Assembly (NCBI RefSeq): GCF_013359945.1
Contig: NZ_JABWCS010000207.1
Coordinates: forward strand, 1-64,000
Length of the DNA stretch: 64,000 nucleotides
Source: Paenibacillus agri
GTDB lineage: Bacteria; Bacillota; Bacilli; Paenibacillales; Paenibacillaceae
Direction of reading: 5' to 3'
A model generated the notes under the pieces. It ran no database searches and was not told the origin of the DNA. It saw only the letters and a program-made list of their open reading frames with translations. Shown here piece by piece: positions 33,798 through 42,800 of this stretch (positions within the stretch are counted from its first letter, which is position 1; each line of letters begins with the position of its first letter). A program made the translations under genes and the position numbers.

Positions 33798-36700
33798 TTA
33801 CGAATACAACCACACCCGCATTAATGAAAGAAGCTGATCGGTCTCGATCGGTTTCTTCATATAATCGGAGGCTCCAGCCTCTATGCATTTAGCCCGATCC
33901 TCTTTCATTGCCTTCGCTGTAAGTGCGATAATCGGCAGCTTCTGGTACTGCGGCATCTCACGAATCCGGCGCATAGCCTCATATCCGTCCATCTCCGGCA
34001 TCATCATATCCATCAGCACCAGGTCGAAATCCTCCTGCTCCACGAGCAGGTCCAGTGCTTCACGGCCGTTCTCGGCGAACTTCACTTCCATATTGTAGCC
34101 TTCCAGTACGCTGGACAGAGCAAATACATTCCGTATGTCGTCATCGACGAGCAGTATTTTTTTGCCGTCGAACAGTTCCTCTTTATTATGAAGCTTCTGA
34201 AGGATCTTGCGCTTGTCTTCTGGCAAATTAGCCTCCACCCGATGCAGGAACAGCGTGGTCTCATCCAGTAGCCGCTCCGGAGAACGAACATCCTTGATGA
34301 TGATCGACTCCGCGTATTTGCGCAGCCGCATCTCTTCCTTGGTGTCGAGATCCTTGCCAGTGTAGATGATGATAGGCAGATCATTCAGTTCCTCATCATC
34401 GCGAATCTGATCCAGCAGTTCAAACCCGTTCATATCCTCAAGCATGAGATCCAGTACCATGCAGTCATATTTCTGCTTGCGCAGCTCAGCCAGCGCTTCG
34501 CCGCCGCTGGATACCGCAGTGATGGCGACATCATCGTGGCCTATCAGCTCCATGATGGAAAGACGCTGAATCTCATCATCCTCCACAATTAGGAGATGCT
34601 TAAGCGTGCTGGACGTATAGTTCTCGATTTGCGAGAACGCCCGCTCCAGCGCTTCGCGGGAAGAGGGCTTGCGCAAGTAAGCCATCGCGCCCATCATGAG
34701 TCCCTGCTTCACCTCGTCGCTCACAGAGATGACATGAACAGGGATATGCCGGGTCTGTGAGGAACCCTTCAGCTCCCGCAGGATAGACCAGCCGTCCATA
34801 ACCGGCAGCTGGATATCAAGAATAATGGCATCCGGCAAATAGGACTTGGCCATTTGCATCCCGGTATCTCCCTGCAGAGCCACCAGCCCTTTAAAGCCGC
34901 GGCCACGGGCCATACCGAGCAGAATCTTCGCGAAGCTCTCATCATCTTCAATGATCAGCAGCACCTTATCGCTGGTACTAAGTTCCTCGCGATCATCGTC
35001 TACAACAACCAGCTCTTGAATCTCTGTAACGGTAAAGGCGTTGGTAGTTTTGACCGGCAGCAGTTCTTCGACATAGCCGGCCAGATTCACCGCTTCACTT
35101 GTGGCGGCAGCCTCTGCGGTTCCCAATAGCTGACTGTAATTCGCTTGAACCGGCAGGTACAGCGTGAAGGTGCTGCCTTGCCCTTCCCGGGAATCCAGTA
35201 CGATTGCCCCACCCATTAAGCGGGCCAGTTCGCGGCTGATAGACAGGCCGAGGCCTGTGCCCCCATATTTGCGGCTGGTCGTTCCGTCCACTTGCTGGAA
35301 CGCTTCGAACACGAGATCCGTCTTGTCTGCCGGAATGCCGATGCCGCTGTCCTTCACAGACAGGGCGATGTATTCGGCTTCAGGAGGCAAATAGACGGGC
35401 ACATTCCCTGTTACCGGGCTTATAGAAAACTCGACGAATCCTTCACTTGTGAATTTGAAGGCATTGGAGAGCAGATTCCGCAGAATCTGCTTCAAGCGGT
35501 GGCTGTCGGCAATGATGATCTCCGGCAGCGGTTCGCCAATGTGTGTACGCAGGGATAGACCTTTCTTGAGTGCCTGCGCACCGAAATTCTGCTTCACGAA
35601 GCTGTTCAAATCAGCCAGCCGAATCTCTTCGTGATTCAGCTCCATTTTGCCAGCATCGACCTTGGACAAATCAAGAATCTCATCGATCATCTTCAGCAGA
35701 TCGGCGCCTGACATATAGATGGTGTGCGCAAATTCCACTTGCTTATCGTTAAGATTGCCTTCTTTGTTCTCCGTGAGCAGCTGTGAGAGAATCAGCAGAC
35801 TGTTCAGTGGTGTCCGCAGCTCATGGGACATATTCGCCAGGAATTCCGACTTGTATTTACTGGTCACGGCCAGCTGCATCGCCTGCTTCTCCAGTTGACC
35901 ACGGGCATGCTCAATCTCGTCCTTCTTCTCCTCGACTTCCTGCACCTGCTCCTCTAAGGCGCGGGTCTTGGCAATCAGTTCCGTATTGTAATGTTCCAGC
36001 TCTTCCTGCTGGCGCTGCAGCAGTTCTTCGGAGCGTTTAAGCGCGTCCGTCTGCTCTTCCAGGTTCTCATTGGAGCGGCGCAGCTCCTCTTGTTGGGTCT
36101 GCAATTCCTCCGACTGACATTGCAGCTCTTCTGTCATCGCTTGCGATTCGCGAAGCAGTTCCTCTACAACAATCCGACGTGTAACATTATTAAGAATAAT
36201 ACCCAGGTTGTTCGCAAGTTGGTGTAACAGTTCCGTCTGCAGAGAGGTAAACGGTTCAAATGAAGCAAACTCCATCACGCCCAGCAGTTCATCCTCGAAC
36301 AGCACAGGATGAATGGAAATATGATCGGGCTGAGCATGACCAAAACCGGAAGCCACCTTGATGTAATCATCCGGTGCCTGCTCGAGCTTAATCGGCTTCT
36401 TGTCCAGAGCGCACTGTCCGACAAGCCCCTGACCTATAGCGAAGCTTCCCTTCGGCTCCTTCTCACCGTCTGCGGCGTAGCGGCCGCTACTGCGCAGAGA
36501 CTCTGGATTATTGGGGTCTTTCAAATAAAGCGCTCCGTACTGAGCACTCAGTATAGGGGTGAATTCATTGATAAAGGTCTGGGCGATGCCGTCCAGCGAG
36601 CTAACTCCACGCAGCAGCTCCGTAACCTGGGCTACATTGGCATTGAGCCAGGACTGATCGTTCTGTGCCTGAGCGTAGGCTTTTTCCATCTCCTGCTTCT

Positions 36701-37469
36701 GCTCGATATCCTCAGCCATTTCCTTGAACACCCGGGCCACTTCGCCGATTTCATCCTTGGAAGTGACTTTGATCCGGCGAATAGCCCTGAGCCTGCCGTT
36801 GCCGAAGCTGCTGATCATCATCGATATCACATTCAGACCGCGCGTAATACTGGGAATGACCCACAGTATCACTCCCAGCCCCAGCAGCAGACCCGTAATC
36901 ATGATCAGGGTAACCATTTGGATGGAGCTCTGGTAGGCCTGCTCCGCCTGGGCAGCTTGTTCATTCTGCTTATAGTAGTTATAGTCAGACAAGCTGTTCA
37001 GGCTCTCAAGCACCTCATTCTGTACATCCTGACCCTTAGCGTTGCGGTAGGCATTGGCGCTTTGGATGTCGCCCGCGGCAAGCATCACCATCGCCCGTTC
37101 CTGATAATCCTTATAAGCGGAATAGGAGTTCTCAATTCTTTTGACAATCTGAAGTTCTTCGGCACTAGTCATCGATTCCTTGATGTTATCCAAATATTGA
37201 TCTACTTTGGCAAGTTTCCCGTTAATCTCGCTCTTTTGCGACTCGATAGCCATAGAATCTGAATTCAACATCGAAGTTGTCAATATACGCGCCATATCGT
37301 TTACTTCTCCGCGCATGCCGGAAGAGTTTCGCCCCTTCTGATACCGGTCCTGATAACTGTCTAGCTGATGGTTCATATAATTTAACCGGTCATATCCAAT
37401 AAGAGTGAGGGCAAACATAATCGCCAGCAGTGCACTGAACCCGATAAGAAGTTTGGCTTTGATCTTCAT
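33798..37469 (-). CDS. Large multidomain hybrid sensor kinase, RsbK-like
   Basis: 1223 residues from the ATG at 37469 ([11 protein letters not shown]). Order: TM1 (about 5-25), extracellular helical CHASE3/four-helix sensor (about 28-183), TM2 (about 187-208), HAMP (210-262), GAF (about 285-430), long Glu/Gln coiled coil (435-555), HisKA with [11 protein letters not shown] (about 560), HATPase ([17 protein letters not shown]), then three receivers (acceptors in [26 protein letters not shown] and [13 protein letters not shown]). Start overlaps the phosphatase stop by 4 bp. B. cereus RsbK has the same plan with one receiver. Predicted to pass signal to the RsbY-like protein. Confidence 0.85.
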   Translation of the reverse strand: MKIKAKLLIGFSALLAIMFALTLIGYDRLNYMNHQLDSYQDRYQKGRNSSGMRGEVNDMARILTTSMLNSDSMAIESQKSEINGKLAKVDQYLDNIKESMTSAEELQIVKRIENSYSAYKDYQERAMVMLAAGDIQSANAYRNAKGQDVQNEVLESLNSLSDYNYYKQNEQAAQAEQAYQSSIQMVTLIMITGLLLGLGVILWVIPSITRGLNVISMMISSFGNGRLRAIRRIKVTSKDEIGEVARVFKEMAEDIEQKQEMEKAYAQAQNDQSWLNANVAQVTELLRGVSSLDGIAQTFINEFTPILSAQYGALYLKDPNNPESLRSSGRYAADGEKEPKGSFAIGQGLVGQCALDKKPIKLEQAPDDYIKVASGFGHAQPDHISIHPVLFEDELLGVMEFASFEPFTSLQTELLHQLANNLGIILNNVTRRIVVEELLRESQAMTEELQCQSEELQTQQEELRRSNENLEEQTDALKRSEELLQRQQEELEHYNTELIAKTRALEEQVQEVEEKKDEIEHARGQLEKQAMQLAVTSKYKSEFLANMSHELRTPLNSLLILSQLLTENKEGNLNDKQVEFAHTIYMSGADLLKMIDEILDLSKVDAGKMELNHEEIRLADLNSFVKQNFGAQALKKGLSLRTHIGEPLPEIIIADSHRLKQILRNLLSNAFKFTSEGFVEFSISPVTGNVPVYLPPEAEYIALSVKDSGIGIPADKTDLVFEAFQQVDGTTSRKYGGTGLGLSISRELARLMGGAIVLDSREGQGSTFTLYLPVQANYSQLLGTAEAAATSEAVNLAGYVEELLPVKTTNAFTVTEIQELVVVDDDREELSTSDKVLLIIEDDESFAKILLGMARGRGFKGLVALQGDTGMQMAKSYLPDAIILDIQLPVMDGWSILRELKGSSQTRHIPVHVISVSDEVKQGLMMGAMAYLRKPSSREALERAFSQIENYTSSTLKHLLIVEDDEIQRLSIMELIGHDDVAITAVSSGGEALAELRKQKYDCMVLDLMLEDMNGFELLDQIRDDEELNDLPIIIYTGKDLDTKEEMRLRKYAESIIIKDVRSPERLLDETTLFLHRVEANLPEDKRKILQKLHNKEELFDGKKILLVDDDIRNVFALSSVLEGYNMEVKFAENGREALDLLVEQEDFDLVLMDMMMPEMDGYEAMRRIREMPQYQKLPIIALTAKAMKEDRAKCIEAGASDYMKKPIETDQLLSLMRVWLYS

Positions 37470-38638
37470 TCCTTCTCTGTCTCCTTCTTCAGTGAGATCC
37501 AGACCAGGCACTTGTCATCATCGCGTTCCCGGTCCAGCTTTTCATTAAAGAATGCAGCCTGCATCGCTTCTTCCTGCCACGCATGCCCACCTCGTAAATG
37601 GCCAATCATAAAGTCCAGCTGGTCCTCCTGTTCACCCTCTGCCATCTCCAGCAACCCATCAGTGTACAGTACCAGATGACCTTCCTCCTCAAAGCTGACG
37701 CTTTGCGGCTGGGCTTCCATACGATCAAACAGACCAACTGGATGGCAGTTGCTCTTCAGCAGCACCGGCTCCTTGCTATCACCTTCGAAGAATAGTGCCG
37801 GCGGATGTCCTGCATTGACATAATCAATACGGCGCATGCGTGTATCAACGACCATATAAATGGCTGTGAAATAATACTGCACAAGTGACTTCTCAATATA
37901 AAGCTGGTTAAAACGCCGGTTCAGTTCTTGCACGACTTTCTCCGGCTCAACATAGGTCGTGACTGTGTCTTTCAGCACGGAGGCAATGAACATACAGAAT
38001 AGGGACGAGGAGATTCCGTGACCCATCATATCCAGAAGAATGACGCCGTAGCGGCCGTCCCCTAAGTCGTACCAAGCATATAAATCCCCCGCCAGTTCAA
38101 AGGACGGCTGATAAATCGCATGGACCTCAAAATCCTCTCCCTCAATCGGCAGGCTAAGTACTGCATTCTGCACAAGTGCCGCAAGCTTCAGCTCATCCTG
38201 TATGCGCTGATCCCGCTCTTTATGCCAGTCCTTCTCCTGCTTTAGCCGTAACGCCAAGCGGATTCTCGCCATCAGTTCCACCTTGTTGATCGGCTTCGTG
38301 ACATAGTCTACAGCTCCAGCGTCCAGCGCTTCGGCCAGTTTTTTCGAATCGCCTACAGCAGTAACCATAATAATTGGAATATCCTTGAGATGCTCATACT
38401 GCTGAACTACACGACAAGCTTCAATCCCATCCATCTCCGGCATCATCATGTCCAGCAGGATCAGATCAATGTCCGAGTGCCTGGACCGTCCTTCCGGATT
38501 ATTCTGGTCTATGCCCAGAAGATCCAGCATCTCCTTGGCAGAAGAGGCCGTGATGAAATTCCGGTAGTCTTCTTTTTTCAGGATCTCACGGATAATGATC
38601 ACATTAGTCGGATTATCGTCCACGATTAGAATTCTCAT
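37466..38638 (-). CDS. Response-regulator PP2C phosphatase, RsbY/RsbU-like
   Basis: 390 residues from the ATG at 38638 (MRILIVDDN) after GAGGTG. N-terminal receiver (acceptor in [13 protein letters not shown]) and C-terminal SpoIIE/PP2C domain with ELAGDLYAWYDLGDGRYGVILLDMMGHG and LYTDGLLEMAEG (metal-binding Asp). This is the RsbY layout: phosphorylation by the kinase activates dephosphorylation of RsbV~P, which turns on SigB. First gene of the run RsbY-RsbK-RsbM-HK. RsbU of B. subtilis lacks the receiver. Confidence 0.88.
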   Translation of the reverse strand: MRILIVDDNPTNVIIIREILKKEDYRNFITASSAKEMLDLLGIDQNNPEGRSRHSDIDLILLDMMMPEMDGIEACRVVQQYEHLKDIPIIMVTAVGDSKKLAEALDAGAVDYVTKPINKVELMARIRLALRLKQEKDWHKERDQRIQDELKLAALVQNAVLSLPIEGEDFEVHAIYQPSFELAGDLYAWYDLGDGRYGVILLDMMGHGISSSLFCMFIASVLKDTVTTYVEPEKVVQELNRRFNQLYIEKSLVQYYFTAIYMVVDTRMRRIDYVNAGHPPALFFEGDSKEPVLLKSNCHPVGLFDRMEAQPQSVSFEEEGHLVLYTDGLLEMAEGEQEDQLDFMIGHLRGGHAWQEEAMQAAFFNEKLDRERDDDKCLVWISLKKETEKE

Positions 38639-38658
38639 TATCGTCACCTCGCATGAGT

Positions 38659-38686
38659 AGTATATCGACCGTAACATCCTGTACAA
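38659..38686 (-). promoter_or_regulatory. candidate sigma-A promoter of the rsbY-rsbK-like operon
   Basis: On the minus strand TTGTAC (38681-38686) and TATACT (38659-38664) with 16 bp spacing, 21 bp from the start codon region. No sigma-B-type sequence is visible, so the input module may be made constitutively. Confidence 0.45.
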
Positions 38687-38856
38687 CCTGTATCTTCATA
38701 ATCATACGATACTTGCTAAGACGGTTCCATTCACAACCTTAACATACAGGGCAGCTGATCTGCCTAAGGAATTCAACAAAGTAACCTCCAGCCCCACTAC
38801 ACCTAGTGGTTCTGGAGGTTACGTTATTGGACTATTTGTTCTTTACAAGACTAGCT

Positions 38857-39207
38857 TCATATTAAACGAGCTCTCCGGGCAATGACAAGAACTTTCCCCC
38901 GGTCCAGCTCCTTCTCGTAGAAATCAGCTTCTGCGTCGTTGAATCCGAGCGAAGTGATCTTGGAGCGAAGCTCGTCCCCGCGTGAGCGGAACAGGTTGGC
39001 CATTGTACCAAACAGTCCTTCTTCTGATAAGCCAACTTCATTGGAGTCAGCAATGTCTGCAATTCTTTCTTCACGTTCCTGGTCATGACTGATTACATAA
39101 ATGTCTTCCTTGCTGTAACCGCTGCTCCGTAGTTGATTCACTTCCTCTATCGCCTGAACACCGTTCTCTACCACCTTAGCATACGACCCAGTACCGATTG
39201 AATCCAT
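38857..39207 (-). CDS. General stress protein YflT-like (GS17M domain)
   Basis: 116 residues. The GS17M/YflT family pattern is clear: VVENGVQAIEEVNQLRSSGYSKEDIYVISHD, then a C-terminal GFNDAEADFYEKELDRGKVLVIA. YflT is a heat/sigma-B-inducible protein of unknown activity. A sigma-B-like promoter lies upstream, and a perfect hairpin (ACCTCCAG..CTGGAGGT, about 38785-38820) follows. AAAGGAG ribosome site. Confidence 0.88.
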   Translation of the reverse strand: MDSIGTGSYAKVVENGVQAIEEVNQLRSSGYSKEDIYVISHDQEREERIADIADSNEVGLSEEGLFGTMANLFRSRGDELRSKITSLGFNDAEADFYEKELDRGKVLVIARRARLI

Positions 39208-39270
39208 GATCTCACTCTCCTTTAGTTAAGGTTAAGAGCCACTGTGACAAAAATACAGCTGATCTTTCAT

Positions 39271-39295
39271 TAACCTCAATTCCCCCTATTGAAAC
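39271..39295 (-). promoter_or_regulatory. possible sigma-B promoter of the yflT-like gene
   Basis: On the minus strand GTTTCA (39290-39295) - 13 bp - AGGTTA (39271-39276), similar to the rsbV promoter (GTTTCA..GGGTTA), 64 bp upstream of the start. Confidence 0.5.
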
Positions 39296-39297
39296 GG

Positions 39298-39828
39298 TTA
39301 GGAAGAATTCCCATCGAACAAATCAATGCCATCCCATGCTCCGGTCGCCGGATTCCGGTAAATCTTGAGCGCTACATTTCCCCTCATATATACATCGCCA
39401 TCCTCAGCCACAAAATACGGGGTTCCCAGCAATTCACGCAAAATATCCTTCTCCGGTTCAATCTTTATCCCGTTAATTAACAAGCCATAAAGCCGTGCCT
39501 GAACGGGGGCAACATGAACATAGATCACTTGTCCTGCATATACTCCTGCTGACATGTCTTCATATTGGTACTCCAGACAATCAAGCCAGGGATCTTGGGC
39601 TATGTGAAGCGGTGTCCCCTTGATCAGCAGCAATTCTTCCTGTGTGGTATTCAGCGAAACGCCCGCCAGGGAATCAAAGCTATCCAAGTAAGTTGTGGGA
39701 CGGGCTGCATATAGCAACGACGAAACTACCTGCGCCTGCGGCGCCAAGACGGCTGCGGAGTCTTGTTTCTGCGGACCCGCATCCAACATCGGAGAAAGGA
39801 GACTAAGCAATAAAATGATCATATTCAT
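39298..39828 (-). CDS. Hypothetical exported protein
   Basis: 176 residues. A short hydrophobic N-terminus (MNMIILLLSLLSPMLDAG) may be a signal peptide. The rest is mixed with LLLIKGTPLHIAQDP, LGTPYFVAEDGDVYMRGN and ALKIYRNPATGAWDGIDL; the two GTP-containing segments may be a repeated SmpA/OmlA-like fold, but this is speculative. No known family recognised. It sits between the yflT-like and DUF948 genes. Confidence 0.6.
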   Translation of the reverse strand: MNMIILLLSLLSPMLDAGPQKQDSAAVLAPQAQVVSSLLYAARPTTYLDSFDSLAGVSLNTTQEELLLIKGTPLHIAQDPWLDCLEYQYEDMSAGVYAGQVIYVHVAPVQARLYGLLINGIKIEPEKDILRELLGTPYFVAEDGDVYMRGNVALKIYRNPATGAWDGIDLFDGNSS

Positions 39829-39879
39829 CTTGTTGTTCCGCCTTTCTGATCTGCTTCCGTCTTGTCCGTTACACCGTGC

Positions 39880-40386
39880 CTAAGGCCGGAACTTCTTCCA
39901 GAGGGTCGCTGCCACATCCACACCCTTCAGTACGGCGGAGACTTTGCCCCCTTCTTTTTTGGCATAAGTCTCTTCATAAGACTTCACCGTACGTTCCTCA
40001 GATGGGGTCAATGGGGTATCATCAATGGATACTTCCTTCCGCTTGTCCTTCAGTTCCCGGGATTTGCGGTATTTCTCAATGACGGTCACAGATACTTGCT
40101 TTGCGGTTAGCGTCAGTTCATTCATGACCTCGCCCAGGTTCTTCACCGAGTCCATGATGGGATCGATCTTCTGAAGCTGATTCTGTACATCTACCGTAAT
40201 ATCGTTCGCATGCCGGACTGTGGTTTTCACTTCGTACGTAAGCTCATCAATGGTCTTTTGGACCTCCTGCAGCGTTTGGCTGACATTATCGAGAGAATCT
40301 TTTGCCGAACGCAAGGTTTTGATTAAAAAGAAGACGAGTACAGCGAATGCGACAGCCACAAGGGCTACGCTAAGTTCAATAATCAT
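39880..40386 (-). CDS. DUF948 (YtxG-like) membrane-associated protein
   Basis: 168 residues from the ATG at 40386 with AAGGGG upstream. One N-terminal membrane helix (about 3-25) is followed by a long coiled coil (LDNVSQTLQEVQKTIDELTYEVK) with MCP-like heptads and a Lys-rich tail. This is the DUF948/YtxG family, stress-associated and often found with YtxH-type proteins. Function unknown. Confidence 0.82.
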   Translation of the reverse strand: MIIELSVALVAVAFAVLVFFLIKTLRSAKDSLDNVSQTLQEVQKTIDELTYEVKTTVRHANDITVDVQNQLQKIDPIMDSVKNLGEVMNELTLTAKQVSVTVIEKYRKSRELKDKRKEVSIDDTPLTPSEERTVKSYEETYAKKEGGKVSAVLKGVDVAATLWKKFRP

Positions 40387-40577
40387 ATCCAAAAACCCCT
40401 TCCAAAATCATAAATGAATGATGGCTAACCTGCCTTAATACTGCATAGTTACCCCTTCCTGAAAAAGCTTAAACAACTTGTCAAGCGTCCTGAAGACTAT
40501 TCTTAGATCCCTTGTTTCAATGCCCTGCCCCACCGTTTATACAATGACTATCGACAAAACGAAAGGGTGAACTTATC

Positions 40578-40745
40578 ATGCTAAAATGGTCTGTAATCCT
40601 GCTAGTGATTGCCTTGATTGCCGGAATCTTCGGTTTCTTCAATCTGGTAGCCGCGGCTGCCGGCATTGCCAAAGTCCTGTTCTACATCTTTCTTGTGCTC
40701 TTCATCGTCTCGCTCTTTACCGGACGCAGAGGAAGATCAATGTAA
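40578..40745 (+). CDS. DUF1328/UPF0391 small membrane protein
   Basis: 55 residues, MLKWSVILLVIALIAGIFGF...AAAAGIAKVLFYIFLVLFIVSLFTGRR. Two membrane helices separated by a short loop; this is the conserved pattern of the YtjA/DUF1328 family. AAAGGGTG ribosome site about 8 bp upstream. Members are often stress-induced. Divergent from the DUF948 gene. Confidence 0.85.
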   Translation: MLKWSVILLVIALIAGIFGFFNLVAAAAGIAKVLFYIFLVLFIVSLFTGRRGRSM

Positions 40746-41133
40746 TCATCGCTTATTCCCAAGTCCCTGTTTTGAAGATTAAATTAAATATTGTTTGTAA
40801 TTCCACGGCCTCCTTTTGGTTTACTAGGATAGTAGCAATCACAATAATGGAAAAACGTCCCAACCAATACCTGACTGGGTAAAGCCCGGGTTCAAGTCCC
40901 TGCTTTCTGCGTATGTATTTACACCATAACTCTACCATAGCCCCAGGAAATGGTGCCTGTCCATGGTTTTTATTCCAGAAGGATGCCTAAGTCCCGGCAA
41001 AATCCATCAAAAGAAGAGGCTATCCCCACAGTAGATCATCTACTGAAGGAATAGCCTCTTCCCTGTACCCGCTTGTCGTTCACCCGTCACATACTCTTGC
41101 TGCCGCTCCTGTGCCTTGATTTACTTATCTATA
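40746..41133. other. intergenic stretch with one terminator
   Basis: 388 bp. Contains a hairpin GAAGAGGCTAT..ATAGCCTCTTC (41013-41061) with an inner TAGAT/ATCTA stem that probably ends the NlpC/P60 transcript (minus). A GGGTTCAAGTCCC segment near 40888 looks like a tRNA T-arm, but no other tRNA arms are present. No gene seen. Confidence 0.5.
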
Positions 41134-41979
41134 TCAGCGGATGACCGATCCTCCGTATAGGAAACGGTTCATCCAAGAAGCGCTTAAATTATCCACTCTA
41201 ACCCCGCCGGAAGCAACAGAGTAGGTGTGCAGAACTTTGTTGTCGCCCAAATAGATGGCAACATGTGTAATTCTTTCAGTCGACTTATTAACACCAGCAT
41301 AGGCCGATGCGGAATTCCCGCGGTAACTCATAAAGAACATCAGATCCCCGCGTTTTAATCCAGAGATATCCTTAACCACGGTACTATTCTGCTTCACCCA
41401 ATCCCCCTGCTGACGGGAATCTGCGGGCAGCTTCACAACACCAGCATCCATGAATATTTGGCGGATAAAATCGGAGCAATCGAAGGTATTCGTGTTGTTC
41501 CGGCTGGAACCAAACTCGTATGGTGTTCCCAAATATCCCATACCCGCACTGATTACCCGTTCTACTGCATTGCTCGGATTGGGAACAACAGGAGCTGGCG
41601 TTGGTGTCGGTGTTGGTGCAGGCTTAGCTGGCTTACTGCCCGCGCTGGTCAGAGATATATACTGACTCCCCGAGCTGACATACCCGACATCACCACTAGC
41701 AGACTGTACTTTATAGAAATAACTGTTCGTCACTTCCAAAATGGAGACGATTTCACCCTTCTGCAAATACTTCAGCACATTGCTGTTCACAGATGGGGCG
41801 GTACGCAGACGAACACTGGATTCAATTTTGGCAGACTGTCCGGCAGAAGCCACAACCATAGATGAATGAAGCGATTCGGATTGGGCGGACGCCTGCTGAG
41901 GGCTGACAACCCCAAGCGTCAACGCAAGTGCAGCAGAAACCCATAATGTAGATGTAAGCTGTTTGTGTGACTTGATCAT
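41134..41979 (-). CDS. Secreted NlpC/P60 endopeptidase with SH3 domain
   Basis: 281 residues from the ATG at 41979 after GGAGG. Signal peptide (about 1-35, cleavage near QQASAQS), bacterial SH3 domain (about 50-115: SVRLRTAPSVNSNVLKYLQKGE), Pro/Thr linker (PAPTPTPTPAP), then NlpC/P60 with catalytic Cys in TFDCSDFIRQIF, His in ITHVAIYLGD and third residue His in VLHTYS. Likely a cell-wall gamma-D-Glu-diaminopimelate endopeptidase. Monocistronic. Confidence 0.92.
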   Translation of the reverse strand: MIKSHKQLTSTLWVSAALALTLGVVSPQQASAQSESLHSSMVVASAGQSAKIESSVRLRTAPSVNSNVLKYLQKGEIVSILEVTNSYFYKVQSASGDVGYVSSGSQYISLTSAGSKPAKPAPTPTPTPAPVVPNPSNAVERVISAGMGYLGTPYEFGSSRNNTNTFDCSDFIRQIFMDAGVVKLPADSRQQGDWVKQNSTVVKDISGLKRGDLMFFMSYRGNSASAYAGVNKSTERITHVAIYLGDNKVLHTYSVASGGVRVDNLSASWMNRFLYGGSVIR

Positions 41980-42393
41980 TCCGTTCCTCCGGTTAATTGA
42001 AGTAAGAACCAACAAGTGTGCGCGCTACATTTGTTGCTTTCTGCCCTCATTATAGGCTTGACCGGGATTAAGAACATGCCCCAAATTTCATAAATAAGTA
42101 TGCCACTTTATGGTAAGATACAGGTCTATAGTCGCGATTCCTCCTTGGATTTGGTGGAAGATGGAATGTATTAGGTAAATAGAATTCCCACCTAGGCTTT
42201 AGGTTCCAAATGACCTGCAAGCCCCCCACATTCACCATGAGACAATATCTTCATAAATAACTCCCAAATCCGCTGCTCCCCTACTGTTCTATTAACGTAC
42301 GTAGAGAATTCCTTCAACTATTCTCGCCCTTGTAGCAGCAAATAAAAACCATTAGAATAAAGTGAAGGACTTGCTCCCAAGGAGGTTAACACA
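41980..42393. other. intergenic stretch, nothing recognised
   Basis: 414 bp between the divergent NlpC/P60 and small basic protein genes. A TATAAT (42048-42053, minus strand) may be the -10 of the NlpC/P60 promoter. No gene, repeat or RNA motif is recognised. Confidence 0.4.
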
Positions 42394-42579
42394 ATGAGCG
42401 AAAACACCGAAAAAGGAAAAATCAATCTTGCCGATGCGATCCGCAAAAAGCTTGAGCAGAAGAAGCAGCAATCTTCCGCCAAGCCGGGATCTTCATTCCA
42501 GGCAGGTTCGGCCAAACCCTTAAAAAGCCAGAACAACAAAAAGCCTAACAATCAGCGCCGCCGTACTGGCGGGTCCTAG
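42394..42579 (+). CDS. Small basic hydrophilic protein
   Basis: 61 residues, MSENTEKGKINLADAIRKKL then a Lys/Gln/Ser-rich tail ending in RRRTGGS. Very strong ribosome site (AAGGAGG at 8 bp) and a good terminator downstream support a real gene. Predicted largely disordered with one N-terminal helix; nucleic-acid binding is possible. Family not recognised. Confidence 0.7.
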   Translation: MSENTEKGKINLADAIRKKLEQKKQQSSAKPGSSFQAGSAKPLKSQNNKKPNNQRRRTGGS

Positions 42580-42657
42580 TGGGTCCTGTTCCCCTACCCG
42601 GTCGGGCAATGTCAAACAGCCCGGCCTGATTCAGGGGCAGGCACATAGGTTACAGCC

Positions 42658-42699
42658 AAACGGCTGCGTACTCCCTGAAGGGAGCATGCAGCCGTTTTT
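42658..42699 (+). terminator. terminator of the small basic protein gene
   Basis: AAACGGCTGC..CTCCCT ga AGGGAG..GCAGCCGTTTTT, a two-segment stem ending in five T. Confidence 0.85.
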
Positions 42700-42718
42700 G
42701 CTGTTTCTAGAACATTAA

Positions 42719-42762
42719 GAAAAGCAGCCTGTTCAATCCCGAGGGATCGAACAGGCTGCTTC
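42719..42762 (-). terminator. terminator of the ABC-F gene
   Basis: On the minus strand GAAGCAGCCTGTTC..ATCCC tc GGGAT..GAACAGGCTGCTTTTC, 38 bp after the stop at 42801. Confidence 0.8.
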
Positions 42763-42800
42763 GTCTTTAACACTCCCTGCAAGGGAGCAACAATTTTAAA

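Noticed and set aside
36309-37262. 317-codon plus-strand frame opposite the large kinase
   Set aside because: Antisense to the kinase sensor/GAF region; no family resemblance.
40870-40905. tRNA gene suggested by GGGTTCAAGTCCC
   Set aside because: Only a T-arm-like segment is present; no anticodon, D-arm or acceptor pairing can be found around it.
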